DNA from: Rhinopithecus roxellana
Taxonomy: Eukaryota > Chordata > Mammalia > Primates > Cercopithecidae
DNA length: 64,000 bases
Assembly: GCF_007565055.1 (NCBI RefSeq)
Contig: NC_044553.1
Location: 101,407,858-101,471,857 of the forward strand
Direction of reading: 5' to 3'
This document shows, in pieces, positions 50,951 through 62,760 of the stretch (its first letter is position 1; the number at the start of each line of letters is the position of its first letter). The translations under genes and the position numbers were made by a program. The notes below the pieces were generated by a model. The model did no database searches and was not told the DNA's origin. It saw nothing but the letters and a program-made list of their open reading frames with translations.

Positions 50951-53269
50951 CACAATCCTCATGTTGAACACCAGGTCTGACATTTTTATGATGCTCAGTC
51001 TAGGAATTCTAGGAAAATAAATGAGGTCAGTCTTCCATGACTTACCTTAAGGGGCCCATACTCCAAGTGATTACCACTTCCTTTTAGAAGGGTTCAGACA
51101 CAATTATTTTAATGAATCATTTAGTAATTCTAGAGTTTTGTCCAAGATCAATGCATAGATTGCAGAAATCTTAACCCTTACACTTAAAAAAAATATAAAA
51201 GTCATATTTGCAGTTGCCAGGCTCCAGACATTGGCACCTCTCCCACTGCAGCAGCTCCCCAAAGCTGCGGCTGAAAGGTGCAACAAGCTTAAACTCATCT
51301 ATCTGAGCCATCCAACAGACTCAGATATCCAAGTTAACTCTTAAAATCTTTTGCAAATCTTGGACTTTAGGTTTCTATTATGAATTCTTCTTTCTAAACT
51401 AAAGATCATTCTCCCTGTCAGATTTAAAACACACAAAGCATAAGTTTATCAGCTTCCTTTTCTCTTTGTTATACTTCTGTTTATTTAAAACCTCAACCTT
51501 TTTCCAAAAATAAATTAAGGCAGCTCTGTCATCTCTTGTCATCACACTATTCATCCAAATGACAGAGTTATCTTTCTTTTTATTCCCCCTCTCTTTGCTC
51601 CAAAACTAACATCAAAAACACTTGTTTTTGTTCTTAACATTATTCATAGGACTAAATCCATTCTGGATCTCAGCTTTCTTGGTACAATTTTATAGCAACA
51701 TGCCCCCTTTATATTTTTATATGGATATGCATTTCTGTGAATATTTTTAAAACTCTAAATGCAATAGATTACTCATACGTGTTCTGTGAGAATTTGGGGG
51801 ATTTAGGGCATCCCCATACCTGTTAAACTTCCTTCCATTTATAATATCAGGTCATGAGATCATATCAATATTTTTAATAGACTTTTACTGACATTTTCTA
51901 AAATGTGCAACCATCCTATTATTGGCTTTGTGTCAGTTATTTCTTCACAGAATCACTATTATTTCTATCTAACTTTCTTTTGTTCGTCATGATTTAGACA
52001 AAAATCCTAATTACCTTCATTATACTAATGAGCTTCTAAGAGTAGAAATGGCCAATCAGGTAAGGATTGATCAAATTCTCTACTTTTTCTGCTGAACAAA
52101 ATCTTCCAGCATGTATCTGGGCAATTAAAGTCCTGCACTGTTCCTTTATCACACCTCTGTGCTACTTCTGTTTAATCATGTCAGAAAAGGTCTTCTTGTC
52201 CACTTAATCCTCAACCTGGCCAGGCTTGCTGGAGTACATTGTTCCTTATTCTGCTAGCATTTTGAGCAGAAATGCTAGAAACTACCCTTATGGACTCAAA
52301 TGTCCACATACAGTGTAAAGTTCATGGATAACAATTAATCTTGAGATGTTAACACGAATAAATAAACATATGATTCTTAGTGAAGACTTGGTGGGAATAG
52401 TTCGGTGCTATTTTTATGGCATTTCTGAAGGGTACCACAATATCCCACAACAATAAGGCATAATATTTTACTAGACATTCTCTTCTCCTCCCCTTGAAAT
52501 ATTTCTCATTTCAATTTAGAGTCTTTTTAATCCATTCACCAGTCACTCTGATCAAAACATTCTTCCTAGAATGCTTCTTAGAAACATCCAAATGCATGCT
52601 TTGTAAAGAGCATGACTGATGGGGTCAGTTACCAACCACAGGATAAGACCCTTGTCCCTGCAAGCAGTAGAGTATTTCCTCTGGTCAACTATTACTTGTG
52701 GGTCTTTCTTATTACCTGTTATTCGTGGAAGACCAATAGGCTAGTGTCATGCAGGATAAACCTGAGAAAACAGGGCTTGAGAAATGAAGAATAACCACTG
52801 CATTAATTCAGACATAAGGTCACCAGGACCCAGACTAGGATGGGGTAACTAGAAAAGAGAAGAAAAATATAGAAGCAATAACATTTGGGAAATTCCAAGC
52901 CTTGGAGATTGATTTATATGTAAACAGCAAGGGAAGAGGAAGGCCACAGACAACTCCCAGGTTTCAGAATTGGGAGTCTCCAGCAAAAATTGAAGAACGA
53001 GTAATTGCCAGTTGATCTCAGTGAAGTGTAGTAGGAACATAATCATTGGTGGGGAGGGGAGGCCCAGAAGTAGAAGAACTGACCAGAAAGGCTGTTTACC
53101 CAAGAAGGGGCATCCATCTGAATCAGTTTGGGAGAGGATTTCTGTTGATAATCAAGATGATATGCTGTGGTTCAAGGAAAAGGGCCTTTTTTTAAATGCC
53201 AATAATATATCTATTTTTAAATAAATTTATTTAAGTAAAAAAAGTGACTCACATTAACGAAAACAATTA
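50951..53269. other. Intron, nothing recognised
   Basis: Mixed composition with no clear repeat. A short CG-containing patch near 51230-51275 is not long enough to call a CpG island. Confidence 0.45.
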
Positions 53270-53630
53270 ATACAACAATCTTCCCTTATCTGTGAGGCAT
53301 ATGTTCCAAACCCCAGTGGATGCTTGAAACCTTGGATAGTACTGAACCCTATATATACTATGCTCTTTCCCATACATACATATTGAAGATAAAGTTTAAT
53401 TTATAAATTAAGCACAGTATAAGATTAACAACAATAACTAAAAATACAATAGAACAATTATAACATACTGTAATAAAAGTTATGTGAATATGGTCTCTCT
53501 CTCTCTCTCTCTAAATATCTTACTGTCCTATGTATATTCACCTATTTCCACACTGCAGTTGACCACAGCTAACTAAAACCTCAGAAAGTAAAGCCATGGA
53601 TAAGAGGAAACTTAAACCCTACTGTAAAGG
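53270..53630. mobile_element. Tigger-like non-autonomous DNA transposon
   Basis: The left end caatcttcccttatctgtga and the inverted right end (minus strand tttcctcttatccatgg) are similar, as terminal inverted repeats would be. The interior is AT-rich, with taagcacagtataagattaa. A (CT)n tract at 53494-53512 has grown inside it. Family by eye only. Confidence 0.5.
53494..53512. repeat. (CT)n microsatellite
   Basis: A short uninterrupted CT tract inside the Tigger-like element. Confidence 0.9.
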
Positions 53631-54116
53631 CAGGGTGATACACAAATATGACAAAAAATTATATAAACAATAGATAAAATGAATCTTGTAAACATTCTCA
53701 CAGCAGAAAAAGACCCAGGGGTTAGTATGAACCTAAATGAGGTAAAGTTATAAAAGCTATAAAGTTCACCAAGTTCTATTTCCTGGACTACAATTCCTGA
53801 CTTCCTCGAGATGGTAACTAGAAGATTCTTGGCCAATTTCTAAAAGACCAAAAAATTCCTTCCCTCCTTGAAAATCTGTCTTCTTTCCCCAGAGTTGCAA
53901 TTAGGGTTGACACTAGAAATCCCTCAAAAAACATGTTCTCTTTTCCTAAGTGGGCAACTTGCATTTCTGAGGCCCCCTTTTCAGAGTGAACACACCATCA
54001 CCCCCACCCCCAGCCCCCAGCCCCATACCTTGGTCCTTGCCTGGGCCAATTCTTCACACCTGCACATCCTCAATTCTCACAACTCTTAGGTGTTTCCAAC
54101 ATAAATAGTTTCTTAC

Positions 54117-54323
54117 CGTTAAAGACACCCGCTTGGCTTCTTTTGAATCACTTGTGGGCTGTCCATCTTCCAAAGGTTTACTTAATTCCTCTGCTGGCTG
54201 AACTTGCGAAATTTCCTGAGGTTTAAATACAGTGCTTTCTACTTCTGAGGTTCCCCATTCTATATCCTCTTGTTCAATCTGGAGAATACTTGACATGGCT
54301 TCAGGAAGTTCCTTTTGCATACT
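54117..54323 (-). CDS. Internal coding exon 2 of 6 seen (acidic, unidentified gene)
   Basis: This 207-bp exon encodes 69 residues. The acceptor is CTTTTTCCAACAG and the donor is ACG|GTAAGA, a strong match. It is phase 0-0 and stays open throughout. The peptide starts SMQKELPEAM and ends KRVSLT; it is rich in Glu, Gln, Ser and Pro and contains IEQEDIEWGTSEVEST, so it is probably disordered. An alternative acceptor AG two bases downstream would break the reading frame, which decides the start. The style matches the exon at 56833-56943, which suggests one long acidic region built from symmetric exons. Function is not inferred. Confidence 0.65.
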
Positions 54324-54749
54324 CTGTTGGAAAAAGTAAATGTGCGAGAATGCTTTTTTTTTTAATTGGTCCTTCTAGGCTTTTCAGTGATGTAACAGTT
54401 TCTATCTGACAACAAGATGAATATGAAAATGCAAGCTTGAAACTAAGCACAGGTGATAAGTTTCCTCTGAAGACTTAGAAAGAGAAGCTCAAATTGACTT
54501 AAGAAAAATGTGAACGCTGGCAAATTATTTTCCTCAGCCTTTGTCTCAAAACTACAGCTACCCCACAGTTGTTATGGGTAAAAGATGGCATACAATACCA
54601 AATACTATGAAATTTTCTTTATTATGCAAGAAGGTACAGCTAGACCAAGAAATTTAATTTTGTAAAATAGAACTTTAATCTTGAGCTCAGCTTGGTTCTT
54701 TTTTTTTTTCCATATCACAAGTCATCAAGCAGGAGCTCATGTTTTTATA

Positions 54750-54890
54750 AAGCTACTGGATGGTGTTATGGAAAGATTAAGAACATGTTTTTAACCAAAT
54801 GGGACTGAATTCAAATCCGGGATCTGTTAATTAATAGATGTTTGACCTTAGCCAAGGTACTTAAACTTTATTAGCTTCATTTTTGTCACT
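54750..54890 (+). repeat. MIR SINE
   Basis: Contains ggatggtgttatggaaagat, gggactgaattcaaatccgg and gaccttagccaaggtactta in MIR order. Confidence 0.65.
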
Positions 54891-54921
54891 GGTCATCAGG
54901 ATAGACTATGCCCAACCACCG

Positions 54922-54934
54922 CCCCCCCCCCCCC
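54922..54934. repeat. Poly(C) run
   Basis: Thirteen Cs followed by seven As. A second C-run of ten is at 33431-33440. Such runs are frequent sequencing-error sites. Confidence 0.9.
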
Positions 54935-56832
54935 AAAAAAATAGTGGTTCGACACACTGGGGCAGTGTGTTCACTACAAATCAAAGTGGCTCTTTAGGGC
55001 AGGCATACTTCTTATGGTAGCTCAGCCATCTAGGCCGCTTCCAGGTGGTAGTTCCTTCACACCAAAACACAGCTTTTATGGTCACCACCGAACAGTGACC
55101 ATATCACTTTCCTTCACACCCCATTGGCCACAAACAGCTACATGACCCCATCTAACTGCAAGAGGGTAGGGGACATTTGAATATTTAGCAGGGAGCCACT
55201 CAGCCGCTCCATTGGCTTGACTCACACCTTTACAAGGGATATATCTTTTTGTATTTAGTTTTTGTGAGTGTCCTCTGCAAGCTGAGGAAGAATGAAGCCA
55301 ATAGTGACTCAGTCCAAGTCCAAAATCTTCAAAGGTAGGGAAGCTGACAAGGCAGACTTCAGTCCGTGGCCAAAGGCCCAAAAGCCCCCGGCAAACCACT
55401 AGAGTAAGTCCAAGAGTCCAACGGCCAAAGAAGATGGAGTCTGATGTCTGAGGGCAGGAGGGATGGATGGAAGCGTCCATGACCAGGTACCAAGTCGAAA
55501 AGTATTTTACCTCTAGAGAAGTGGGTCAGCTTCCTTATAAAAAGCCAGAGGCCAGAAGAGGTCCAGTGATTGCCTGTAAATGTCAATGCTTAGGGAATGG
55601 TTCCAGCAGAATTACAAATAAATTAATATTTTTGTTTAACTCTTTATTTTAAATAATCAAGATGGTATCTAAGATATCTGATTGTTGGCCTTTTTCACAG
55701 TTTCCTTCAAAATGGTATCTTTCCTTATACTTTACATGAATATAGTGAATGGTATTAGGTTTATTCTATTAATGAAGATTTCTATTTTGCTAAACCTAAC
55801 TGGTATTGTATTTTCAGTTTACTATACCTGTTAGAGGCGTCGAGGTCAGAAGGTTTGATATCTGTTTGTAAACAGTGTCAACTAGAGGCAGCTACCCTAG
55901 ATGTCAGTCTTAAGTCCACAGCATATATGGTAAGGCTTCCTAATTGATGTATTCACATACTATTACAAAGGGCTACTAGTACCATCTCATGCTGGGTCAT
56001 GAGGCTAGTGATAAGAATACAAAGGAGAAAAAGATATGGCCTGAAAGCATCTCAAACTCTAGGAGTTCAACCATTTGGGGTAACTCTAACATTACAGGAT
56101 TCATAGCTTTTGTCAAAAGAAAAAAATTCCATGCACTTTCTGAACATGATATGCTAACCTAAAAATGAAATATGATCACAATTTTATGTATGCAGGGGTC
56201 ATATTTTCAGGAACCAAAGGAGCTTGTAATTTAATGGTAACATTTTATGAATTCTTTGTAGAGGAACTGACCATCAGGTTATCACTTTTCTATGTAAATG
56301 TGAGTTTCTATATACTGGGAGATACTTTCCATTCACAAGGAATATGTTCCAGATTGCTTTGAATCCAATGGTTATTTTACCAATGATGGATAAAAAGAAA
56401 GATTTATTTCCACAACAAATTTCTGTCACCAACTGTCCACATTTCTCAACCAAATTCTCCCCTTGCAATGCTTTTAACAATTCTTCTAGCTGAATACAGA
56501 CAAAAGTAATGCTTTCTTAGAAGCTAACAATTTTTAATTAATTATCCAACTACCTTCTAGATCTAAATGTCTCTAAATCAGAATTCTTAAAATCTTCCCC
56601 TTCTAAAAAGAGTTTGGGGCCTTAGCTCTCAGAAGGTCCATGGTAGCCAGCAACAGTGAGCCAAAATGGCCAAGACTCCCAGTGTGGTATCGAGTTAGAT
56701 GTTCTCACAGGTAAACACATTTCTAAAATACATCAGAGAAATTTTTTTTAACTCTCTATATAAACATTCAAGCAACAGAAAGCATGCTGTTACTTTAACA
56801 GAGGCAAGGAGGACTTTTATTAAAGACCTTAC
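54935..56832. other. Intron with an unidentified GC-richer block
   Basis: 55000-55640 is GC-richer and contains caacggccaaagaagatgga and tctgatgtctgagggcagga, phrases I associate with an old dispersed repeat but cannot name. 55641-56832 shows nothing. Confidence 0.45.
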
Positions 56833-56943
56833 CGTTTGTGATTCCTCAGCACCCATCTGGAATCTATGCTCTGCTTGTATCTCAGGTGTTTCTGCTTGCA
56901 TACTTGATGTTTTGAGGTACATTTTTCCCATTAAAGAAATATC
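56833..56943 (-). CDS. Internal coding exon 1 of 6 seen (unidentified gene)
   Basis: This 111-bp exon encodes 37 residues and is the most upstream exon I can support. On the minus strand a pyrimidine-rich tract (TTTCCTGTTCTTATTCAAG) precedes it, and ACG|GTAAGG follows as a near-consensus donor. It starts and ends on codon boundaries (phase 0-0). The peptide starts DISLMGKMYL and ends MGAEESQT; it is Glu/Gln/Met-rich and looks low-complexity, with no catalytic motif. The next exon also opens in phase 0, so the two join cleanly. Because its length is a multiple of three with equal phases, it could be skipped without a frameshift. The exon call rests on splice signals and phase; the function is unknown. 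Confidence 0.6.
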
Positions 56944-57103
56944 CTTGAATAAGAACAGGAAACAAAGTGATGCAAATTTTTTAAATCATTGAGGCACATT
57001 ATTCATTATACTAAAATGCGAGTCAATTCAGGTAGTAAATGAGAAATAGAGACATGTAAAGTAGTCAATAACACATGGTAAATAAATAAAGAAGAACAAT
57101 CAA

Positions 57104-57410
<307 letters not shown>

Positions 57411-57860
57411 AAAAATATTTTTATCTATGTTTTCAATTTCATGGCTTTTTGCTGATCTCTATAAATATATTTTTAGATTTAACAAGATAGGTAATATTAA
57501 GTCAGATGCTATAAAATAATGCTATTAATCAGATTCTATAAAACACTGCACAAGAAAGATAAAATCAAAACTAAAATTTAATGCAACCAAGGGCAAGAAG
57601 GAATAGGCTTAAAACCTCACCGGATGGACTGTTAGTATCATTTTTACCATAGCTAGTGAAAATTGCAATGACATACTCTCTACTCAGTTGAAATGGCAAG
57701 AAGATAATACACTCCAATTACTAACAATGATCTAGGTATAAAGAGACCCAGGTTCTGTCCATCCAAACTGTAAAGCCAAAAATCAGGCATCAACAGGCAC
57801 ATTATTTTGCTTTCCTTCCCCTCAGTCTTAATACTTTTTAAATAGGCATTCAATAACATG

Positions 57861-58156
57861 ACTTTTTTTTGAAACAGAGACTTGCTCTGTCACCCATGCT
57901 GGAATGCAGTGGTGCAATCATAGCTCCCTGTAACCTCAAACTCCTGGGTTCAAGCGTTCCTCTCACCTCAGCCTCCTGAGTGGCATGGACTACAAGTGCA
58001 TGCCACAACACTCAACTAATGTTTTTGTTTTATTGTAGAGATGGGGTATCTCTACATTGCCCAGGCTGATCTTGACCTCATGGTCTTAAGGAATCCTTCC
58101 TCCTTGGCCTCCCAAAGTGCTGGGATTACATAGGCATGAGACACTGTGCCTGGCCT
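57861..58156 (-). mobile_element. AluJ-type SINE
   Basis: Diverged minus-strand dimer from tttttttgaaacagagact to cactgtgcctggcc. With the plus-strand Alu at 57104 it forms an inverted pair about 450 bp apart. Confidence 0.88.
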
Positions 58157-58279
58157 ACATGAATTTTTAAGGTCCCCTTTTCTTCCAGCCTTTTAGTAAT
58201 GTCAACAGCAAGATTCAAACTCCCATTGTACCTTAAAACTCTTATTTTTCTACTTTTTATTTGCTTTATTAAAAGGATC

Positions 58280-61200
58280 TAATTCAGGCCATTGGCTTCT
58301 ACTTCTGTCCTCTTGTTATAAATAACTATAAAACTGGACAAAATATTACAGCAACTATTTTTGGATTTGACAACAGGCAGTGAAGAACTGTGATGACAGA
58401 GAATGAAAACAAAGTAAGAGTTACAATTACCTGATTTCTGCCTGCCACAATTTCCAAAACATGGCACAAAAAGGCAGAAACCAAATAGAGCCCAAGTATC
58501 TTACTAAATTGAAGAGACAGAAATCAGATGAGAGGAGGACAAAGGGGCTAGAATTTGTAAGGAACAGTGTGGAGATGAGGGCACTGCACAGACAAAGAGC
58601 TCCAGAAATTGGCATAGGGTCCTTGAGTCTTTGGCTGAAAGTCTGCCCATGCAATGGGGAAACCCATGAGGCTAGACAAAGAAACCCTGCCAAGGAAGAA
58701 AACAATTACCAAGGAGCTGTAAGCCACAATTCTCAGAGCTCACACAAGGTTGGGATTCATTAGGTCTCCCACCAGACATGCAAGATATGTGGTACATTCA
58801 TTATAAAGGCCAAAAGGATCATCCATTAGTAGTAATGCTAAATTAACCCTTGAGTAAAGACTTCTGTGGACGTTAACAATGCTTTAAAATAATTCTTGAA
58901 AAAAATCAAGCTGCTCTTCAAGTAACTTAACTGCCTATCATAACAAACTCTAACACTCTTTAAAGGAAGTCAATAAAACCCAATGTAAAATTCATAATGT
59001 CCAACATCCAATCAGAAGTTGCTGGTCACATGAAGAAGCACAAATATGTGATACATAACCAGGAAGAAAATCATACAAAAAGACCCAGAAATGACATACA
59101 TTTTGGAATTAGCAAATAAGGATCTTAAACTTCTAATATAAATATTATAAGTGTTCAACATTAAATAAAAATGTAAGCATAAAGAGGAGCAAACTTAAGA
59201 AGCAGAATTAAATGTGACATCTATAGATAGAACATACATCATCTAAAATAAAATTCTCACTGAGTGGCATTAACAGAAGAGAAAGACATTGCAGAAGAAA
59301 ATGTCAGTTAACCTGAAGGCTTATCAACAGTAACCATGCCAAATGAACCACAGAGAGAAAGAAAATTAAAATAAAATGAACAAATACTCAGTCAAACATA
59401 TATTTAATTGGAGCTCCAGAAAGGGATATGGAGAGTGACTGAAAACATTCACACACAAATGGCCAAAAATTTTCCAAATATCATGACAACTACAAACCCC
59501 CAAAGTTCAATGACCTCTGAGCAGAAACACACAAAGAACACTGCCCAAAGTTCACTATCATCAGAATAATAAAAACCAGTAATTCTAAAAAATATCTTTA
59601 TTTGTAAATGAATATGATTACACATTATACAGAAGATCATAAAGAATACAAAAAAACCTACTAGAGCTAATAAACTAATTCACTAAAGTTGTAGGGTACA
59701 GGGAAATTATATAAAAATAAGTTTTATTTCCAAACAATGAACAATCTACAAACAAAATTAAGAAAACAATTCCATTTAAAATGCCATAAATGAGAATAAA
59801 ATACTTAGAAATAAATCCAACCAAAAAAGCACAAGACTTGTATAAAATATTCCTGAAAGAAACTAAAGAAGTCCTAAATGAAAGGAAAGGCATCCCATGT
59901 CCATGGATTGAAAGACAATATTGTTAAGATGGGAAGACTCCCCAAAGCTATCTACAGATTCTTTGCAATCCCTATCAAAAACCCAAGGGCCTTTTTTTCA
60001 AAACTAGAAAAACTGATCCTAAAAGTCAATGGAATTGAAAGTTCCCCTGAATAGGCAAAACAATCTTGAAAAGGAAAAATAAAACTGGAGGACTCACACT
60101 TACCTATTTCAAAATTTACTATCAAACTACAACAATCAAAACACGTGATACTAACATAAGGATAGACATCTAGATCAATGGAATAAATGTGAGAGTCCAA
60201 AAATAAACTCATCCAACCCATGGTCAATCAACTTCTGACAAAGGTGCCAAAAACAGTCAATGGGAAACAAATATACTCTTCAAATGGTGCTGGAGCAACT
60301 GTATATCAACATGCAAAAAAAATAAAGTTGGCCCCCTATCTCATATGATATATAAAAATTAACTCAAAATGGGTCAAATATCTGAATGTAAGACCTATAA
60401 ACTGCAAGATTCTTAGAAGAAAACATGAATAAATCTTCATGACCTTGGATTTGGCAATAGCTTCTTAGATATAACAACAAAAACGTAAGCAACCAAAGAA
60501 AAAATAGACAAATTGGATTTTACCAAATTTAAAACTTCTGTGCATCGAGGACACTATGAAGAAAGTAAAAATGCAACCCATTGAATGGGAGAAAATATTT
60601 GTAAATCATTTGCCTGACAAGGGCCTAATATTAGGAATATGTAAGGAAGTCTTAGAAGTCAACAAAAAGACCAAAAAAAATAAAAATGGGCAATGGACTC
60701 CTGGCTTTGAAGTTAATAATACTCTTTGGCAATAACACAAGCAGTTTTTAAAGCAGAAAAAAACAATAGAAAGAAGCTTCAAAGGAAATACCCTGATTAT
60801 TCAGCTTAAGAATTTCACTCCCTCCCTCTTCCTACTAGTCGTAAGTGTCCTGGCCACCACTATCTCTGACCATGATCCTCTAACTAATCATTCTTTAGTG
60901 TCAACAACTTTGGCATTTCTCAATTAAGCATTTCCCAAACAAGAAAAGCAAGTTTTTTAGTCTCAGAATCACTGTCATTAATATCACCATGCAACAGAAA
61001 ATGGTCTAGTATTCTTTCCTTTGAAAGAGTTTTGACACTAACATACAAGAAGAATATTCTGGAAGTCATAGCACTAATTCTTTGTTGTGAATTATAAAAC
61101 TGTGAATTATTTGGTGAAAGTGAGGATATAATCACAGGAGATAGACAACAAATTTTCATTTCTATATAGTCAAAAAATGGGCAAAGTATTTTTGACATTT

Positions 61201-62035
61201 CTCCAAAGAAGATATACAAAAGCCAACAAGCACATGAAAAGATGACCAACACAAATAATCAGGGAAATGCAAATCAAAATCACAATGAGATACCACTTTA
61301 TACTCACTAGGATGGCTACAATTAAAAAAAAAAAAAAAGAAAGAAAATAACAAGACTTGACTAGGATGCAGAGAAACTGGAATCCTTGTATGCTGCTACC
61401 GGGAATGTAAAATGGTGCAGCCACTGTGGAAAGGTTTGGAGGTTCCTCAAAAACTTGCATCCTATTACCAATTGACCCAGCAATTTCCCTTTTAGGAATA
61501 TGCCCAAAAAAACTGAAGGCAGATATTTCAATAGATATTTGTACATCTATGCTATAGCAGCACTATTCACAATAGCCAAAAGGTGGAAACAAGCCAAATA
61601 TCCATTCACAGATGAATGAATAAACAAAATTTGGTATATCCATACAATAGAATACCATTCAACCAACAAAAGTAATGAAGTACTGATGTATGCCATGATG
61701 TTGGATGAATCTTGAAAATATTATGATAATTGAAAGAAGCCAGACACCACAGGTCATAAATTGTATGATTCCATTTATATAAAACATCCAGAATACGTAA
61801 ATCTATAGAGAACAAAGCCAAATTGTTGTTGCCAGGGCCTGAGGGGTATGGAGAATGGCGAATGACTGTTTAATGTGTATAGTGTATCCTTTTGGAAGGA
61901 TGAAATGGTTTTGAAACTAAATGAAGGTGATGGCTGCTCAACATTGGAAATGTTGATGCCACCGAATTGTGTACTGTAAGATGGTTAGTTTTACATTATG
62001 TGAATTCACACAATGTAAAAAAAAAATGTAATTGG
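58280..62035 (+). mobile_element. L1M, plus strand, with internal deletion
   Basis: The 5' part (58900-59600) is ORF1/5' type (gtccaacatccaatcagaag, aagacccagaaatgacatac). From about 59640 the sequence is already mid-ORF2 (tcccatgtccatggattgaa) and runs to the 3'UTR (gtgtactgtaagatggttag) near 62030. The ORF1-to-RT middle is missing. Minus-strand open frames here are mirror images of the L1. The left boundary is approximate. Confidence 0.75.
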
Positions 62036-62215
62036 ATATGATGAGCACTTGAAAATAGTAGGTACACAACAAATGTCATTTCCCTGCTCCTTAGACATTT
62101 TTAACTAATATAGCAGTAAAATTTATATGTGATAGTTACTACATTGCCCAATGACATAAGGATTTATTTTTGTTTGTCTACAGTCTAGTAAAGCCAGAGA
62201 AATAAACTTCACACT

Positions 62216-62352
62216 TGACATTTAAAAAAGACACGTAGGGAGGCAGAGGTTGCAGTGAGCCAAGATCTCTCGCCATTGCACTCCAGCCTGGTAACAGAGC
62301 GAGACTCCATCTCAAAAAAAAAAAAAAAAAAAAAAAAGGCATGTAATGTAAA
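62216..62352 (+). mobile_element. 5'-truncated Alu with decayed duplication
   Basis: Only the last 85 bp of an Alu right arm remain (ggaggcagaggttgcagtga to ccatctc) plus a 23-bp poly(A). Flanks aaaaaagacacgta and aaaaaaggcatgta differ at two places and look like its target-site duplication. So the truncation was present at insertion. Confidence 0.85.
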
Positions 62353-62564
62353 AAAATGTTTTATTGACAACAATAATTTTGTTAATGTTGGATCTAAAGT
62401 TTAATAGCAAAGAAACACAAATGGATGTAGAGGTAACAGGTGAGAGTAAAAATAATGCGATTTATTCAACATTAGGAAATCCATTAATTTAGAAGTCAAA
62501 TATACAAACATACAATGATCTTCACGGTACTCTCAAGCGAAAATCACATGGAAGGTGGAATGAT

Positions 62565-62760
62565 AACGTGGTTGAGCACACATGCTCAGGCTTGGTTTCA
62601 AATCTTGACTCGGTCACTTTAGGACATTCTCAAGCAAATTACTCAACCTCTCAATTTTGTAAAATGGGAATAATATTAGCACATACCTCATATGCTTATT
62701 ATGAGGATCAAATGATATAATACATGCAAACAGAAAGTGTCTTATACATAATTATAGTTT
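62565..62760 (+). repeat. MIR SINE
   Basis: Contains gtttcaaatcttgactcggt, ctcaattttgtaaaatggga and gaggatcaaatgatataata in MIR order, well preserved. Confidence 0.75.

Noticed and set aside
54922..54934. C-run as a quadruplex or i-motif element
   Set aside because: A single C-tract without the further tracts needed; it is more likely a slippage-prone homopolymer.
55082..55586. A 132-codon minus-strand frame
   Set aside because: It lies in a GC-richer block that looks like an old dispersed repeat; no acceptor/donor pair fits the gene's phase.
59449..61821. Hydrophobic minus-strand frames that look like membrane proteins
   Set aside because: They are antisense translations of an A-rich plus-strand L1M; T-rich complement gives Phe/Leu/Ile-rich peptides.
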